A stretch of DNA of 64,000 nucleotides from Kibdelosporangium sp040675465 (GTDB taxonomy: Bacteria > Actinomycetota > Actinomycetes > Mycobacteriales > Pseudonocardiaceae). The stretch lies in contig NZ_JBFAPA010000012.1 of assembly GCF_040675465.1 (NCBI RefSeq), positions 248,001 to 312,000 of the forward strand, given 5' to 3'. The number at the start of each line of letters is the position of its first letter. Within the stretch, counting starts at the first letter, position 1. Below are positions 51,202 through 60,142 of the stretch, one piece after another. The position numbers and the translations under genes were made by a program. The notes under the pieces are model-generated. The model saw only the letters and a program-made list of their open reading frames with translations, was not told where the DNA came from and made no database searches.

Positions 51202-52798
51202 TCATTTCAGTTCGTTCGCCATCGAGGTGTAGGCCTTCTTCGGGGTCAGATTCGCCGTCCATGGGAGGGCGTCGCCGGGCTGGGGTGGGGTGACGTCGGT
51301 GTTGGCGGTGGAGCCGTAGCGGTCCGTGAAGCCCCACATGCCGAAGGTGGTGCAGTTGGGCTCGTCCCGGCAGACGGCGAGCTTGCCCGCGAACTCCCTG
51401 GCCTGCGTGGTGTCGTCGCCGCCGGAGACCACGTCCATCTCCGAGATGCGGACCTTCAGGCCCAGCGCGGCCAACGCCTTGACGTGCTTGCGGAACGTCT
51501 CCGGCGGGGTGCGGTCGCCCTTCTCGTACTCGTGGTTCTGCAGGCCGACGCCGTCGATCGGCACGCCGTTCACCTTCAGCTCCTTGACCAGCTTGTACAG
51601 CGCGTCCCAGCGGCCGCCGTCCGGTTCGGCGCCGTACTCGTTGAGGTACAGCACCGCGTGCGGGTCGGCCTGCCTGGCGGCCTTGAAGGCCTGGGTGATG
51701 TAGTCCTTGCCCATGGCCTGGTACCAGAGGTTGTGTTCGAGGCCGTCGGAGTTGTCCTCGTTGATCGGCTCGTTGACCACGTCCCACTCGGCCACGCGGC
51801 CGGCGAAGTGCCCGGCGACCGCCTTGATGTGGTCGATCAGCACGGTCTTCTTGTCCGAGGCCGACCGCATCCAGGTAGGCAACGCCTCGAACCAGACGAG
51901 GGTGTGCGCGTGCACGGCCATCCCGTTGGCACGCGCGAAGTCCACGAGCAGGTCCGCCTCGGCGAACGCGAACACCCCTCGGGTGGGCTGCACGAACTGG
52001 GGCTTCATGTCGTTCTCGGGCGTCAACGCGTTGAACTCACGCCCGGCGATCGCCCGGTACGCCGCGTCCTCCACGAGGGGCCCGCTCGCGATCGCCGCAC
52101 CGATGCCGATCGGCCGGGGCAACGCGGAAGCCTTGGCTCGCAAGGAGTTCGAGGAAGGCGCTTGATGCCAGCCGGGCGCGTCCACGGCCCGCACGGAACC
52201 GCTGGCGGACAACGACTTCAGCGTCCACGAGCCGTCCGCGCCGAACCACAGCGTGCCCGCCGAGAACACGCCGTGCTCCCCCACCGTGCCCAGGCTCTTC
52301 CCGTTGGCCAGCACCGTGATCGTCCCGCCGGAACGCCGGACCGACACGGCGACCTCGCCGGACAGCCCCGAGCCGAGCTTCTTGGTCTCCACCGCCTTGG
52401 TGGACTTCCCGTCCCACACCGCGGCTTCCAGCTTGCCGCCGACAATCCCGACCCGCAGGCTCGGCCGTTCCTGCCGCCACTCGTCGTAGATCACCGGCGG
52501 TTTCGCGTACAGCTGCAGGTAAGCTCCGTTGACCGCACCAGTGAAGTCGACCTGGACATCCCCGCTGACCTCCAGGTGCGGCCCGGCCAGGTTCACCGGC
52601 GGGTTGGGCTGCAGGCGCGCGCCTTCGGTCGCGGTGATCCACCGGTCCAGCGGCGAGATCCGGACTCCCGAACCAGTCGGTGCCGCCCCGGCGAAGTGCG
52701 ACCAGTCATGGCCTGCCAGGAGGTCCACAGTGGACGCCTGGGCAGGGAGAGGCGACCGCCGTGGCCAAAACGGCTGTGAGTGCGAGTAAGCGAAACAT
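51202..52798 (-). CDS. GH10 endo-1,4-beta-xylanase with apparent frameshift in the signal peptide
   Basis: A secreted xylanase with an N-terminal LamG/CBM-like jelly roll (about 180 residues) and a GH10 barrel. Acid/base Glu is in WDVVNEPINE and nucleophile Glu in VRISEMDVV; FGMWGFTDRYGS is also typical. The best start, ATG 52798 with GGAGGG upstream, encodes a good signal sequence MFRLLALTAVLATAVAS. That frame then stops after 30 codons, and the enzyme continues in another frame from PAQASTVDLLAG. Removing one base within 52745-52752 (complement CTCTCCC) restores a perfect preprotein cleaved after AQA. This is either an inactivating mutation or a sequence error. Confidence 0.85.
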
Positions 52799-52899
52799 GA
52801 ACCCTCCACGAGACAGGCGCCCCGTTGTCCGCGCGCGGCGGGCCGCACGCGGATCCCAGGGCGGCGGGCCACACACGGAAGATGTGTGCGTGTTTCTTT

Positions 52900-54048
52900 T
52901 CAGCCGGTGGCAACTCGGCTGGGTACGAGGTCCTCGGCGACGGCGCGCAGCGCGAGCGCGACCGCGCCGGTGAGGGTCGCGCCGGCGCCGAGCTGTGAGA
53001 TCTCGACGCGGGGCGGGTACGGCGTGAGCGAGTTGAGCGCGGTGCGGACCGGGTCGAGCAGCAGGTCGCCGTTCAGACCGACCCCGCCGCCCAGCACGAC
53101 CAGCTCCAGGTCGACGACTTGCGTCAACGTGGTGGCACAGCGGGCGATCCGGTCGGCCTCCACCCGGATCAGCGAGGTGGCAAGGCGATCGCCCGCGCGA
53201 GCGGCGTCCATGATCGACTCAGTGGTCAACGGGTTCCGCAGAATGGTGTCCTCGGTGCGTCGCAGCCGGGTCTCGGCGTGTGCGAGGAACGAGTCGGCCG
53301 CCGGGCTGGACGGTTCGAAGTCCCGGCCCGGCCGGACGAAGTCGATCTCCCCGGCGGCGCCGTTGTGCCCGCGGTGCAGCTCACCGGCCAGGACGAGCCC
53401 GGCGCCGACGCCGCTGCCGACCGCGAGGAACGCGAAGTCACGCAGGCCGGCACCGGCGCCGCGCCACCCCTCGCCGACCGCGGCCAGGTTGACCTCGTTC
53501 TCCACCAGCACGGGCACGCCCAGGGCCAGCCGCAGCTGCGCACCCGCGGCGAACCCGTTCAGCTCGTGCTGGTTGGCCACCCTGACCCGGCCGGTCCTGG
53601 GATCGATCACACCACCGACCCCGGCCGCCGCCAGCGCCACACCGTCCACTTCGGCCTCGGCGACCAGCTGGTCCCGCAGCTGGACCGCCTTGGCGACCAC
53701 GGTCGCCGGTTCACAGGACGCCAGCGGCAGATCCCTGCGCGCGAGCTGCCGCCCATCCAGGTCGGCGACCGTCCCGCGCAGATAGCGGCTGCCGACGTCC
53801 AGGCCGAGCACGACCGCCGCGTCCGGGCACGGCTCGAAGAAGACCGCGCCATACCCCGACGCGTCCGCCTCCCGGATCAGCCCGGCCGCGAGCAACGCGT
53901 CGATCGCGCGGCCCATCGTCGGCTTGGTCGTCCCGAGCCGCCGCGCCAGCTCGGCTCGGGACACCGGCCGCAGCCGGCGGACAGCCTGGTAGACGGCCTG
54001 CAGGTTCAGCTGCATGACCTTCGTCCCGGACACCATGCCGCTCAGCAT
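52900..54048 (-). CDS. ROK-family transcriptional regulator (XylR/NagC type)
   Basis: A 382-residue protein. The N-terminal MarR-like HTH (SRAELARRLGTTKPTMGRAI) is followed by a ROK sugar-kinase-like domain with VVLGLDVGSRYLRGTV, VGSGVGAGLVL and GHNGAAGEIDFV. The zinc-binding CxCGxxGC motif is absent, as in several regulators. It lies just upstream of the xylanase gene on the same strand, so xylan or xylo-oligosaccharide sensing is a reasonable inference. An ATG at 54036 is the alternative start. Confidence 0.9.
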   Translation of the reverse strand: MLSGMVSGTKVMQLNLQAVYQAVRRLRPVSRAELARRLGTTKPTMGRAIDALLAAGLIREADASGYGAVFFEPCPDAAVVLGLDVGSRYLRGTVADLDGRQLARRDLPLASCEPATVVAKAVQLRDQLVAEAEVDGVALAAAGVGGVIDPRTGRVRVANQHELNGFAAGAQLRLALGVPVLVENEVNLAAVGEGWRGAGAGLRDFAFLAVGSGVGAGLVLAGELHRGHNGAAGEIDFVRPGRDFEPSSPAADSFLAHAETRLRRTEDTILRNPLTTESIMDAARAGDRLATSLIRVEADRIARCATTLTQVVDLELVVLGGGVGLNGDLLLDPVRTALNSLTPYPPRVEISQLGAGATLTGAVALALRAVAEDLVPSRVATG

Positions 54049-54061
54049 GCGACCGATGCTA

Positions 54062-54076
54062 GTAACGCCACATTAC
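54062..54076. promoter_or_regulatory. GTAACG-N3-CATTAC dyad, candidate ROK operator
   Basis: A near-perfect 15-bp inverted repeat (one mismatch) 14 bp upstream of the ROK gene, with a further CATTAC at 54094-54099. TTCACGGTGAA at 54117-54127 is a second perfect small dyad in the same gap, closer to the glycosyltransferase. Autoregulation is inferred. Confidence 0.45.
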
Positions 54077-54174
54077 GAAATCCAGTAAAAGAGCATTACC
54101 GGAATTCACAGTTAATTTCACGGTGAATACCTGGCCGCCGCGCGGGCAACCCTCCGGCGAGGAGGAGGTGCAGG

Positions 54175-55194
54175 ATGCTCGAGATCGGCCCGGCCGGTAC
54201 GCACCTGCCCGGCGTCACGCGGATCGGCGTGCTGCGTGGTGGCGGAATCGGCGACCTGCTGCTGTCGCTGCCCGCCATCCAGTCGCTCGCCGATGCCTAC
54301 CCGGACGCGCACATCGTGTTGCTGGGCCGGGAGAACCACGCCGAACTGCTGGCCGGCCGCCCCGGGCCGATCCACGAGGTGCAGATCCTGCCCGAGCCGG
54401 AGACGCCGGAGTTCTTCGCCCAGGACTTCGACCTGGTCGTGCAGATGCACGGCGGCGGCAAATGGTCCAACCCCTTCGTCCGCAAGTTCGGCGCCCGCTA
54501 CACCATCGGCTCGCGAACCCCGGACTCCGAGCCGCTGGACCGGTGGGTGCCGTTCCAGTTCTACCAGCAGGAAGTCATGCGGGGACTGGAGATCGCCGGG
54601 CTGGCCGGTGCCCGCCCGACCATGCTGGAGCCACAGCTCACGGTCACCGGCGACGATCTCCTCGAAGCCTCGGGGGCGCTCACCGGCCTGGCGAAACCGG
54701 TCCTGGCCGTCCACCCCGGCGCCCGCGACCGCCGCCGCTGCTGGCCCGCTGAGTCCTTTGTGGAGGTCATCGCGGCGGTGACGGAGATCGCGGACGTGGT
54801 CGTGGTGGGCACGGACAACGAGTCCGAGGTCGTCGACCTGGCCCAGCAGAAGGAGATCCCGGTGCGCTCGCTGGTCGGCGAGCTGAGCCTGCCCGGCCTG
54901 GTCGGCGTCCTCAAACAGGCCCGTGTCGTGCTCGCGAACGACAGCGGCCCGAGGCATCTGGCTCAGGCCGTGGGCACCCCGACGGTCTCGATCTACTGGA
55001 TGGGCAACGTGATCAACGCCGGCCCGCACAGCCGTGCCTTGCAACGCGTGCACATCTCGTGGACGACGCAGTGCCCAGTGTGCGGAGTGGACTGTGTGCA
55101 CGAGGAAACCCCGCGCTGTGAACACGAGGACTCGTTCGTGGCCGACGTCGGCGTACCGGACGTGCTCAACGACGTGCTGGAGCTGCTCGCATAG
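54175..55194 (+). CDS. Glycosyltransferase family 9 (heptosyltransferase-like)
   Basis: A 339-residue GT-B enzyme. The N-terminal RIGVLRGGGIGDLLLSLPAI and C-terminal VLAVHPGARDRRRCWP, then VLANDSGPRHLAQAVGTPTV, are the ADP-heptose transferase signatures. A Cys/His cluster near the C-terminus (CPVCGVDCVHEETPRCEHED) might bind metal. GGAGGAGG precedes the ATG. Since actinomycetes have no LPS, its acceptor is probably a cell-wall glycan or small molecule. It is divergent from the ROK gene. Confidence 0.92.
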   Translation: MLEIGPAGTHLPGVTRIGVLRGGGIGDLLLSLPAIQSLADAYPDAHIVLLGRENHAELLAGRPGPIHEVQILPEPETPEFFAQDFDLVVQMHGGGKWSNPFVRKFGARYTIGSRTPDSEPLDRWVPFQFYQQEVMRGLEIAGLAGARPTMLEPQLTVTGDDLLEASGALTGLAKPVLAVHPGARDRRRCWPAESFVEVIAAVTEIADVVVVGTDNESEVVDLAQQKEIPVRSLVGELSLPGLVGVLKQARVVLANDSGPRHLAQAVGTPTVSIYWMGNVINAGPHSRALQRVHISWTTQCPVCGVDCVHEETPRCEHEDSFVADVGVPDVLNDVLELLA

Positions 55195-55234
55195 GAAAAG
55201 CGCGCCACGGATACGGGGCCGTGACGCGCTTTTC
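55195..55234. terminator. Intrinsic bidirectional terminator
   Basis: GAAAAGCGCG at 55195-55204 pairs perfectly with CGCGCTTTTC at 55225-55234, with an inner CACGG/CCGTG stem. A-rich and T-rich flanks on both sides make it work for both converging genes (GT9 gene and beta-helix gene). Confidence 0.9.
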
Positions 55235-55246
55235 GCTCTTGTTCAG

Positions 55247-57484
55247 TTAGGGATAGTTGTTCACCGTCGCCTCGGTGTGGCCGCTGCGGGCCGCGTCACC
55301 GGTACTGTTGATCACGTGGTTGATCGTGCCGGTGCCGCCGAGCGACACGGTGATCATGTTGTGGAACTTGACGTTCGGGGTGTTCGGCACCTCGAACGAG
55401 CGTTCCGCCACCACGCTGGGGTTGACGTTGAAGTAGGCGTAGCTGCCCAGGCCCCATGCCTCGTGGCTGGTGACGTTGTTGCCCACCTTGTACGCGGCCC
55501 AGCCCCGGGTGGAGCCGTTCATGTACGCCGCCTGGTTGGGCGGGTCGTAGGGCAGCTCGTTCTGGAAGAAGTACGTCCTGCCGCCGTTGCCGTTCCAGAT
55601 CACGTTGTACTGCTGGAAGTGCTCGACGAACAGGCCGTAGAACGTCACGTTGTTGCCGTTGACGATCAGGCCGTTCTGCGCGGTGTTCTTCGTCCAGCCC
55701 ACCGTCCCGTTGTTGTCGTCGTGGTCCGCCCGCCAGATCCAGGTGTGGTCACCGATCACGTTGTTGCTGTTGATGACCAGGCTCTGGGTGGCCCTGCCGC
55801 TGACCGCGCCGCCGATCCGGAAGAACACGTCGTGCATGGACGTGGGGTTGGCCGCGTGGTCGGCGCCCGACCCGGCGGGGCCGATCTGCATGAGCGTCTG
55901 CGAGTTGGTCGTGTTCGCGTCGATCAGCAGGCCGGCGAGCTTCACACCGTCCACATCGGCCACGTTCATCGCGGTGACCCCGTTGTCCGGCTGCAGGGTC
56001 GCCAGGCCGAGGCCGAGCACCACGGTGTCCGGGCGGGTCACGTTCAGCGTCTGGTTGAGGTGGTAGACGCCCGGCGAGAACAACAGGTTCTTGCCCGCGG
56101 CCAGCTGCGCGTTGATCTGCGCGGCGGTCGCGCCCGGCTTGACGATGAAGAACTGGTCGATCGGCAGCGACTGGCCCGGCTGGGTGCCGGCCCACGAGAT
56201 GCCGCTGGAGTTCGAGCGCAGGCCCGGCACGAACACGTTGTAGGCGCCGGCGTTGTCGATGTACAGGAACGGCTTCTCCCGCACCAGCGGCGTGTTGCCC
56301 ACGTTGGTGTAGCCCGGCTCGGGGAAGCTGGTCCCCGGCGCGCCCTGGGTGCCGACCCAGACCATGTTCCAGTTCGCGCCCGACCAGCTGCCGATGGTCG
56401 AGTTGCGGGTGATCCACTGCTGCTGCGAGCCGGACCGGACCTGGCCGTCGATCTTGGTGTCGGACATCCAGCCGCCGGAGGCCCAGCCGCCGTCGTCCAG
56501 CGCCAGGTTGCCGCGCACGTGCATGCGGCGGTACGGCGCGGCCTGCGAGACCGCCCAGCGGTCGAGGCCGCCGTTCGGGTTGACCGACAGGTTCTCGGCC
56601 GAGCGCCAGAAGTTCTGGGTGGCGTTCTGCGGCGGGAACCAGTCCGCCTCGACGTGCACGGCGCCGTTGATGGTCACGTTGTCCGGCGAGAAGCCCAGAC
56701 CGGCGATCTGCGTGAAGAAGCCGATGTTGGCGTCCACATTGTACGTACCCGGCTTGAACAGCAGGGCGTAGCGGTTGGTGCCGAACTGGTTGCGCTCCTG
56801 CTGGCTGAACACCTGGTTGAGCCGGCTCTGGATGGACGCGGCCGACATCGACGGGTCGAAGATGAACGTGTTCGGGCCGAGGTCGATGTCGTTGCCCGGC
56901 GGCGGGTTGCTACCCACGGGCGCCAGTGTGAACGACTGGGCGGCCGTGCCGTTGCAGGCGTACTGCTGCAGCTGCTGGCTGTCCGCCTGGGACGCGCCCG
57001 GCACGTCCAGGCACCTGCCGCTGTTGCGGCTGACGAAGTGGTAGGCACCGCTGGGTTCCTGCACCGGCAGCCACTGCTGGTTGTTCCCGCCCCCGTAGGT
57101 CCACAGGTGGATCAACCCGCCGTCCTGTGTGGACACGTCGGCGACGTCCCAGACCATGGCGGAGTTGTTGAGGTTGTTCACCCGGTAGTAGCCGTCGCTG
57201 GTCGGCTGGAACTGCCATTGCTGCGACCCCGTACTGTTGCAGGTGTACTGCTGCACAACAGTACCGTTCGAGGTGCCGGCGGCCCGTGCGTCGACACACT
57301 TGCCGCTGTTGAGGTTGGTCGCGGTGTACCACGTGCTCGGGTCGACCGCTGCGGACGCGGCGGGAGTGGCTCCCACCACCGAAACGACGGTGAGGTAGGC
57401 GGCGGCCAGGCTCAGGATGGCCAGCGCGAAGGTGGCGATCCTCGCGCCCCGGCGCCGTTGTCTGGGCATGATTTCGGAGGACAT
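55247..57484 (-). CDS. Secreted ricin-B lectin / right-handed beta-helix protein
   Basis: A 745-residue exported protein. A long signal peptide (cleavage near PAASA-AVDP, about residue 45) is followed by a ricin-B trefoil (about 50-190) with repeats ATNLNSGKCVDARAAG, QQWQFQP and SGRCLDVPGA. A Pro-rich linker leads to a parallel beta-helix of about 540 residues (YALLFKPGTYNVDANIGF, GVYHLNQTLNV, VDGVKLAGLLIDANTTNSQ). Pectate-lyase/GH55-like glucan binding or cleavage is likely; no catalytic residues can be assigned. Homologues are sometimes labelled adenylyl cyclase, which the sequence does not support. The ATG has AAGGA 4 bp upstream. Confidence 0.85.
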   Translation of the reverse strand: MSSEIMPRQRRRGARIATFALAILSLAAAYLTVVSVVGATPAASAAVDPSTWYTATNLNSGKCVDARAAGTSNGTVVQQYTCNSTGSQQWQFQPTSDGYYRVNNLNNSAMVWDVADVSTQDGGLIHLWTYGGGNNQQWLPVQEPSGAYHFVSRNSGRCLDVPGASQADSQQLQQYACNGTAAQSFTLAPVGSNPPPGNDIDLGPNTFIFDPSMSAASIQSRLNQVFSQQERNQFGTNRYALLFKPGTYNVDANIGFFTQIAGLGFSPDNVTINGAVHVEADWFPPQNATQNFWRSAENLSVNPNGGLDRWAVSQAAPYRRMHVRGNLALDDGGWASGGWMSDTKIDGQVRSGSQQQWITRNSTIGSWSGANWNMVWVGTQGAPGTSFPEPGYTNVGNTPLVREKPFLYIDNAGAYNVFVPGLRSNSSGISWAGTQPGQSLPIDQFFIVKPGATAAQINAQLAAGKNLLFSPGVYHLNQTLNVTRPDTVVLGLGLATLQPDNGVTAMNVADVDGVKLAGLLIDANTTNSQTLMQIGPAGSGADHAANPTSMHDVFFRIGGAVSGRATQSLVINSNNVIGDHTWIWRADHDDNNGTVGWTKNTAQNGLIVNGNNVTFYGLFVEHFQQYNVIWNGNGGRTYFFQNELPYDPPNQAAYMNGSTRGWAAYKVGNNVTSHEAWGLGSYAYFNVNPSVVAERSFEVPNTPNVKFHNMITVSLGGTGTINHVINSTGDAARSGHTEATVNNYP

Positions 57485-57594
57485 GTGTTCCTTGCAGGGT
57501 CAGGAGAAACACGGCGGAATCTCGCCGAAGTGGCCTAGACCACACACGGCTTACCGCAGACTGTATGAGCGCGCTTCCACGCCGTCAATACGCC

Positions 57595-57613
57595 CCTAAA
57601 ATTAAGTCCTAAA
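57595..57613. promoter_or_regulatory. CCTAAA direct repeats in an AT-rich promoter region
   Basis: CCTAAA occurs at 57595-57600 and 57608-57613, 13 bp apart, in the most AT-rich stretch of the region, 110-130 bp upstream of the beta-helix gene. It is probably a promoter/operator element, and the controlling protein is unknown. Confidence 0.35.
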
Positions 57614-57658
57614 CTATGGCCGGTTCGCCCGGATTCCCTTGACGGTCAACGGCAACGC

Positions 57659-58522
57659 CTAGGACTCGTCGGTGCGGACCGTGCCGATCAGCTGGAACTT
57701 GCGCTGCGTGCGCTGGTAGAACGTGGTCCGGCCGAGCCGGACCACCCGGGCCGCGCCGGGCAGGGCGAGCAGTTCGATCATGGTACCGGGCCGGACCTGG
57801 CCGACCAGCCGTCCGTCGGCCTCCACGGCGACTTCGCCGCTGCCCGGCATGACCTCGAGGGCCAGCTTCTCGCCGTGCGACAGGAACAGCGCCCGGTTGA
57901 ACGCCGAGTGCGGCGCGGCGGGCGTGACCAGCAGGCCCTCCGCGCGCGGCGAGACGATCGGGCCGCCCGCGGCGAAGTTGTAGGCGGTCGACCCGGTCGG
58001 CGTGGCCACCACCACGGCATCCGCTGCATATTCCACGAAGGGGTGTCCCTCGACGTGCAGCAGCACCTCGGTCATCCCATGGCCGGGCACCCTGACCAGG
58101 GCGACGTCGTTGAACGCGATGAACTCGTCGCCGTCGATGACCGCGCACAGCCCGGTGCGCGGCTCCACGGTGAACCGGTGCTCGTCGATGGCGCTCAGCG
58201 CGTCGCCGAGCTCCGGGATGTCCACCTCGGCGAGAAATCCGAGCCGGCCGAGGTTCACCCCCAGGACGGGCGTGCGGCGATCGATGCACATTCGCAACGC
58301 GCGCAGCATCGTCCCGTCGCCGCCGAGGCTGACCACGAGGTCGGCCTGTTCGCCCAGCTCGACCTCGTTCACCGGTCTGACCTGGCCGTTCGTCCGGCCG
58401 GCGATCTCGTCGGCCAGCCCGATGATCTCGGTGTCGCGGGCCTTGGCCCAGCCGGTGATGGTGTCGATGACGTTGGCACAGTTGCGCTGGGGGTGCAGAA
58501 CGATGCCGATCGCTCGGATCAC
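57659..58522 (-). CDS. NAD kinase
   Basis: A product of about 287 residues phosphorylating NAD to NADP. Signatures: VSLGGDGTMLRALR, FNDVALVR and VVVATPTGSTAYNFAAGGPIV. Start: the GTG at 58522 (VIRAIGIVLHP) has AGAGG at good spacing, while the ATG two codons upstream (58528) is too close to it. This is an essential metabolic enzyme; length is normal. In many actinobacteria it lies with recN and tlyA, but here it stands alone, divergent from an anti-sigma-type gene. Confidence 0.93.
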   Translation of the reverse strand: MIRAIGIVLHPQRNCANVIDTITGWAKARDTEIIGLADEIAGRTNGQVRPVNEVELGEQADLVVSLGGDGTMLRALRMCIDRRTPVLGVNLGRLGFLAEVDIPELGDALSAIDEHRFTVEPRTGLCAVIDGDEFIAFNDVALVRVPGHGMTEVLLHVEGHPFVEYAADAVVVATPTGSTAYNFAAGGPIVSPRAEGLLVTPAAPHSAFNRALFLSHGEKLALEVMPGSGEVAVEADGRLVGQVRPGTMIELLALPGAARVVRLGRTTFYQRTQRKFQLIGTVRTDES

Positions 58523-58622
58523 TAGCATCACCTCTTCGAGGTCGGGCGAACCCTGGCTACCGCTATGCCACCTTATGTTGGCAAGATACGGCCGTTCGGG
58601 TGACCTGCGCAGGAGGTGTCTG

Positions 58623-59153
58623 GTGGACCCGCAGACCACACAGGTCGACGACCTGAGGCTCGTCGCCTTACCGACCGCGATGAACTGCGCGGACATGTTC
58701 GTCCGGTTCGCGCTGCGCGAATGGCACCTCGTCGCCTTGCAGGACGAGGCCAGCCACGTGGCCAGCGAGCTGGTGGCCAACGTGGTCGAGCGCAACACCG
58801 AGCAGGTGCCCGGCTTCCTGACCCTGCGGCTGCGGCTGCACGGCGACTGCCTGGTCATCGAGGTGGAGGACGGCGAGGTGCTGCCGCCGTTCCTGCCCAA
58901 GTCGCTGGAGGGCCGCAAGGGCGGCGCGATGGCCAACCCCGCGGGCGGGAACTACATGTGGTGCGAGGTCGCGCTGCCGACCGGCATGAACGCCTCCGCC
59001 GTGCCGCTGCCCCGCCGGGAGCGCCGCAAGCCGCCAGCCAGCGCGAGCAGCCACGCCGACGAGCCGGCCGACGTGGACGACGAGTTCTTCGAGCGGCTGC
59101 TGTCCAAGCTGAACCGATCCCCCGAGGACCCGCCGCCCGGGGGCCTGAGGTAG
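58623..59153 (+). CDS. Degenerate SpoIIAB/RsbW-like ATP-binding protein
   Basis: A product of about 176 residues with the HATPase fold of anti-sigma kinases. The N box is SELVANVVERN and a weak G1-like VIEVEDGEVLPP follows. The glycine-rich ATP lid (G2) is missing; the region reads GGNYMWCEVALP instead. A Pro/Ser/Glu-rich tail of about 45 residues follows. The GTG at 58623 has AGGAGG 6 bp upstream. It is followed after 9 bp by a STAS antagonist, so the two form a partner-switching pair. Lack of the lid suggests binding without kinase activity. Confidence 0.82.
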   Translation: MDPQTTQVDDLRLVALPTAMNCADMFVRFALREWHLVALQDEASHVASELVANVVERNTEQVPGFLTLRLRLHGDCLVIEVEDGEVLPPFLPKSLEGRKGGAMANPAGGNYMWCEVALPTGMNASAVPLPRRERRKPPASASSHADEPADVDDEFFERLLSKLNRSPEDPPPGGLR

Positions 59154-59162
59154 AAAACGCGG

Positions 59163-59498
59163 GTGCACGTCCACCTGCGTCTTGAGGGTCTCGCCGTCGT
59201 GCTGCACACGGCCGGCGAGATCGACATGAGCACCGCCCCGGTGCTGGCCGCCGAGTTCGCCTCGGCTCTCGAGTCGGCCACCGCACCGGCGCCGGTGGTC
59301 GCGGACCTCTCGGACGTGACGTTCCTGAGCTCCGCGGGCCTGGCGGTGCTGCTGACCGCGCGCGAGCAGTGCTTCACCGGCGGGACCCCGCTGCGCGTGG
59401 TGGCCACCGGCCGGCCGGTGCTGCGGTCGCTGGAGGTCGCCGGGCTGCTGGAGCTGCTGCCGGTCTACTCGACGGTCTCGGCGGCCATCTCCGCGTAG
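59163..59498 (+). CDS. STAS-domain anti-sigma factor antagonist
   Basis: A 111-residue SpoIIAA-like protein. The sequence VADLSDVTFLSSAGLAVLL carries the phosphorylatable Ser in SSAG. The GTG at 59163 lies 9 bp after the HATPase-like gene, pointing to a functional pair. No sigma factor gene is adjacent. Its 3' end overlaps the convergent acetyltransferase gene by 34 bp. Confidence 0.92.
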   Translation: MHVHLRLEGLAVVLHTAGEIDMSTAPVLAAEFASALESATAPAPVVADLSDVTFLSSAGLAVLLTAREQCFTGGTPLRVVATGRPVLRSLEVAGLLELLPVYSTVSAAISA

Positions 59499-60013
59499 TC
59501 CGAGGCGAGCAGGCCGAACAGCAGGTCGTCGGTCCACTCCCCCTTGATCCAGGTGTGCTGGCGCTGCAGGCCCTCCCTGCGGAAGCCCACGCGCTCCAGC
59601 AGCCGGGCCGAGGCGTCGTTGCGCCCGTCGCAGCCGGCCGAGAGCCGGTGCAGGCCGCGGTCGGTGAACAGGTGCTCGACGACCCGGCACACCGCCTCGG
59701 TGGCGTACCCCTTGCCCTGGTAGGGAGGGGCCAGCGTGAACCCGATCTCCGCCTGCATCAGGTTCTGGTGGGTGCCCACCCCGATGTCGCCGATCAGGGA
59801 GCCGTCGAGCTCGATCGCGTACTGGAACCAGCCTTCGGCGGTGGGGTCGAGGGTGCGGTAGCGCGCGATCCTCGCCCGCGCCTCCGCCACGGTCATCGGC
59901 GTGTCCCACGACTGGTACCGGGCCACTTCGGGATCCGACCGGTACTCCGCGAACACCTCGGCGTCCCGGTCCTCGAACTCCCGGATGACCAACCGCTCCG
60001 TCTCCCACCGCAC
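59465..60013 (-). CDS. GNAT-family N-acetyltransferase (RimJ-like)
   Basis: A 182-residue enzyme of the acetyltransf_3 group. It begins WETERLVIREFEDRDAEVF; the acetyl-CoA loop is APPYQGKGYATEAVCRVV, followed by NDASARLLERVGFRREG. The GTG at 60013 fits the family start. It likely acetylates a protein N-terminus or small amine; the substrate is unknown. It is divergent from the ALF-repeat gene. Confidence 0.92.
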   Translation of the reverse strand: MRWETERLVIREFEDRDAEVFAEYRSDPEVARYQSWDTPMTVAEARARIARYRTLDPTAEGWFQYAIELDGSLIGDIGVGTHQNLMQAEIGFTLAPPYQGKGYATEAVCRVVEHLFTDRGLHRLSAGCDGRNDASARLLERVGFRREGLQRQHTWIKGEWTDDLLFGLLASDYAEMAAETVE

Positions 60014-60142
60014 CCCCGCAGTATGCCGATCCTGACCGCCGCCCGCCTGGCGGTTGTGGACCCGGGTACGTTGATCGGGCAGTATTGATCTCGCGGTCAA
60101 GGGGTGGCCGCACTAGTCCTCAATGGACACTGGGGGTAATAG

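Noticed and set aside
52593..52913. 106-codon frame spanning the xylanase 5' end
   Set aside because: It is the third frame at this place, Arg-rich, and contains neither the signal peptide nor enzyme motifs.
55247..57484. Adenylyl cyclase annotation of the beta-helix protein
   Set aside because: No cyclase motif is visible; ricin-B repeats and beta-helix rungs explain the sequence.
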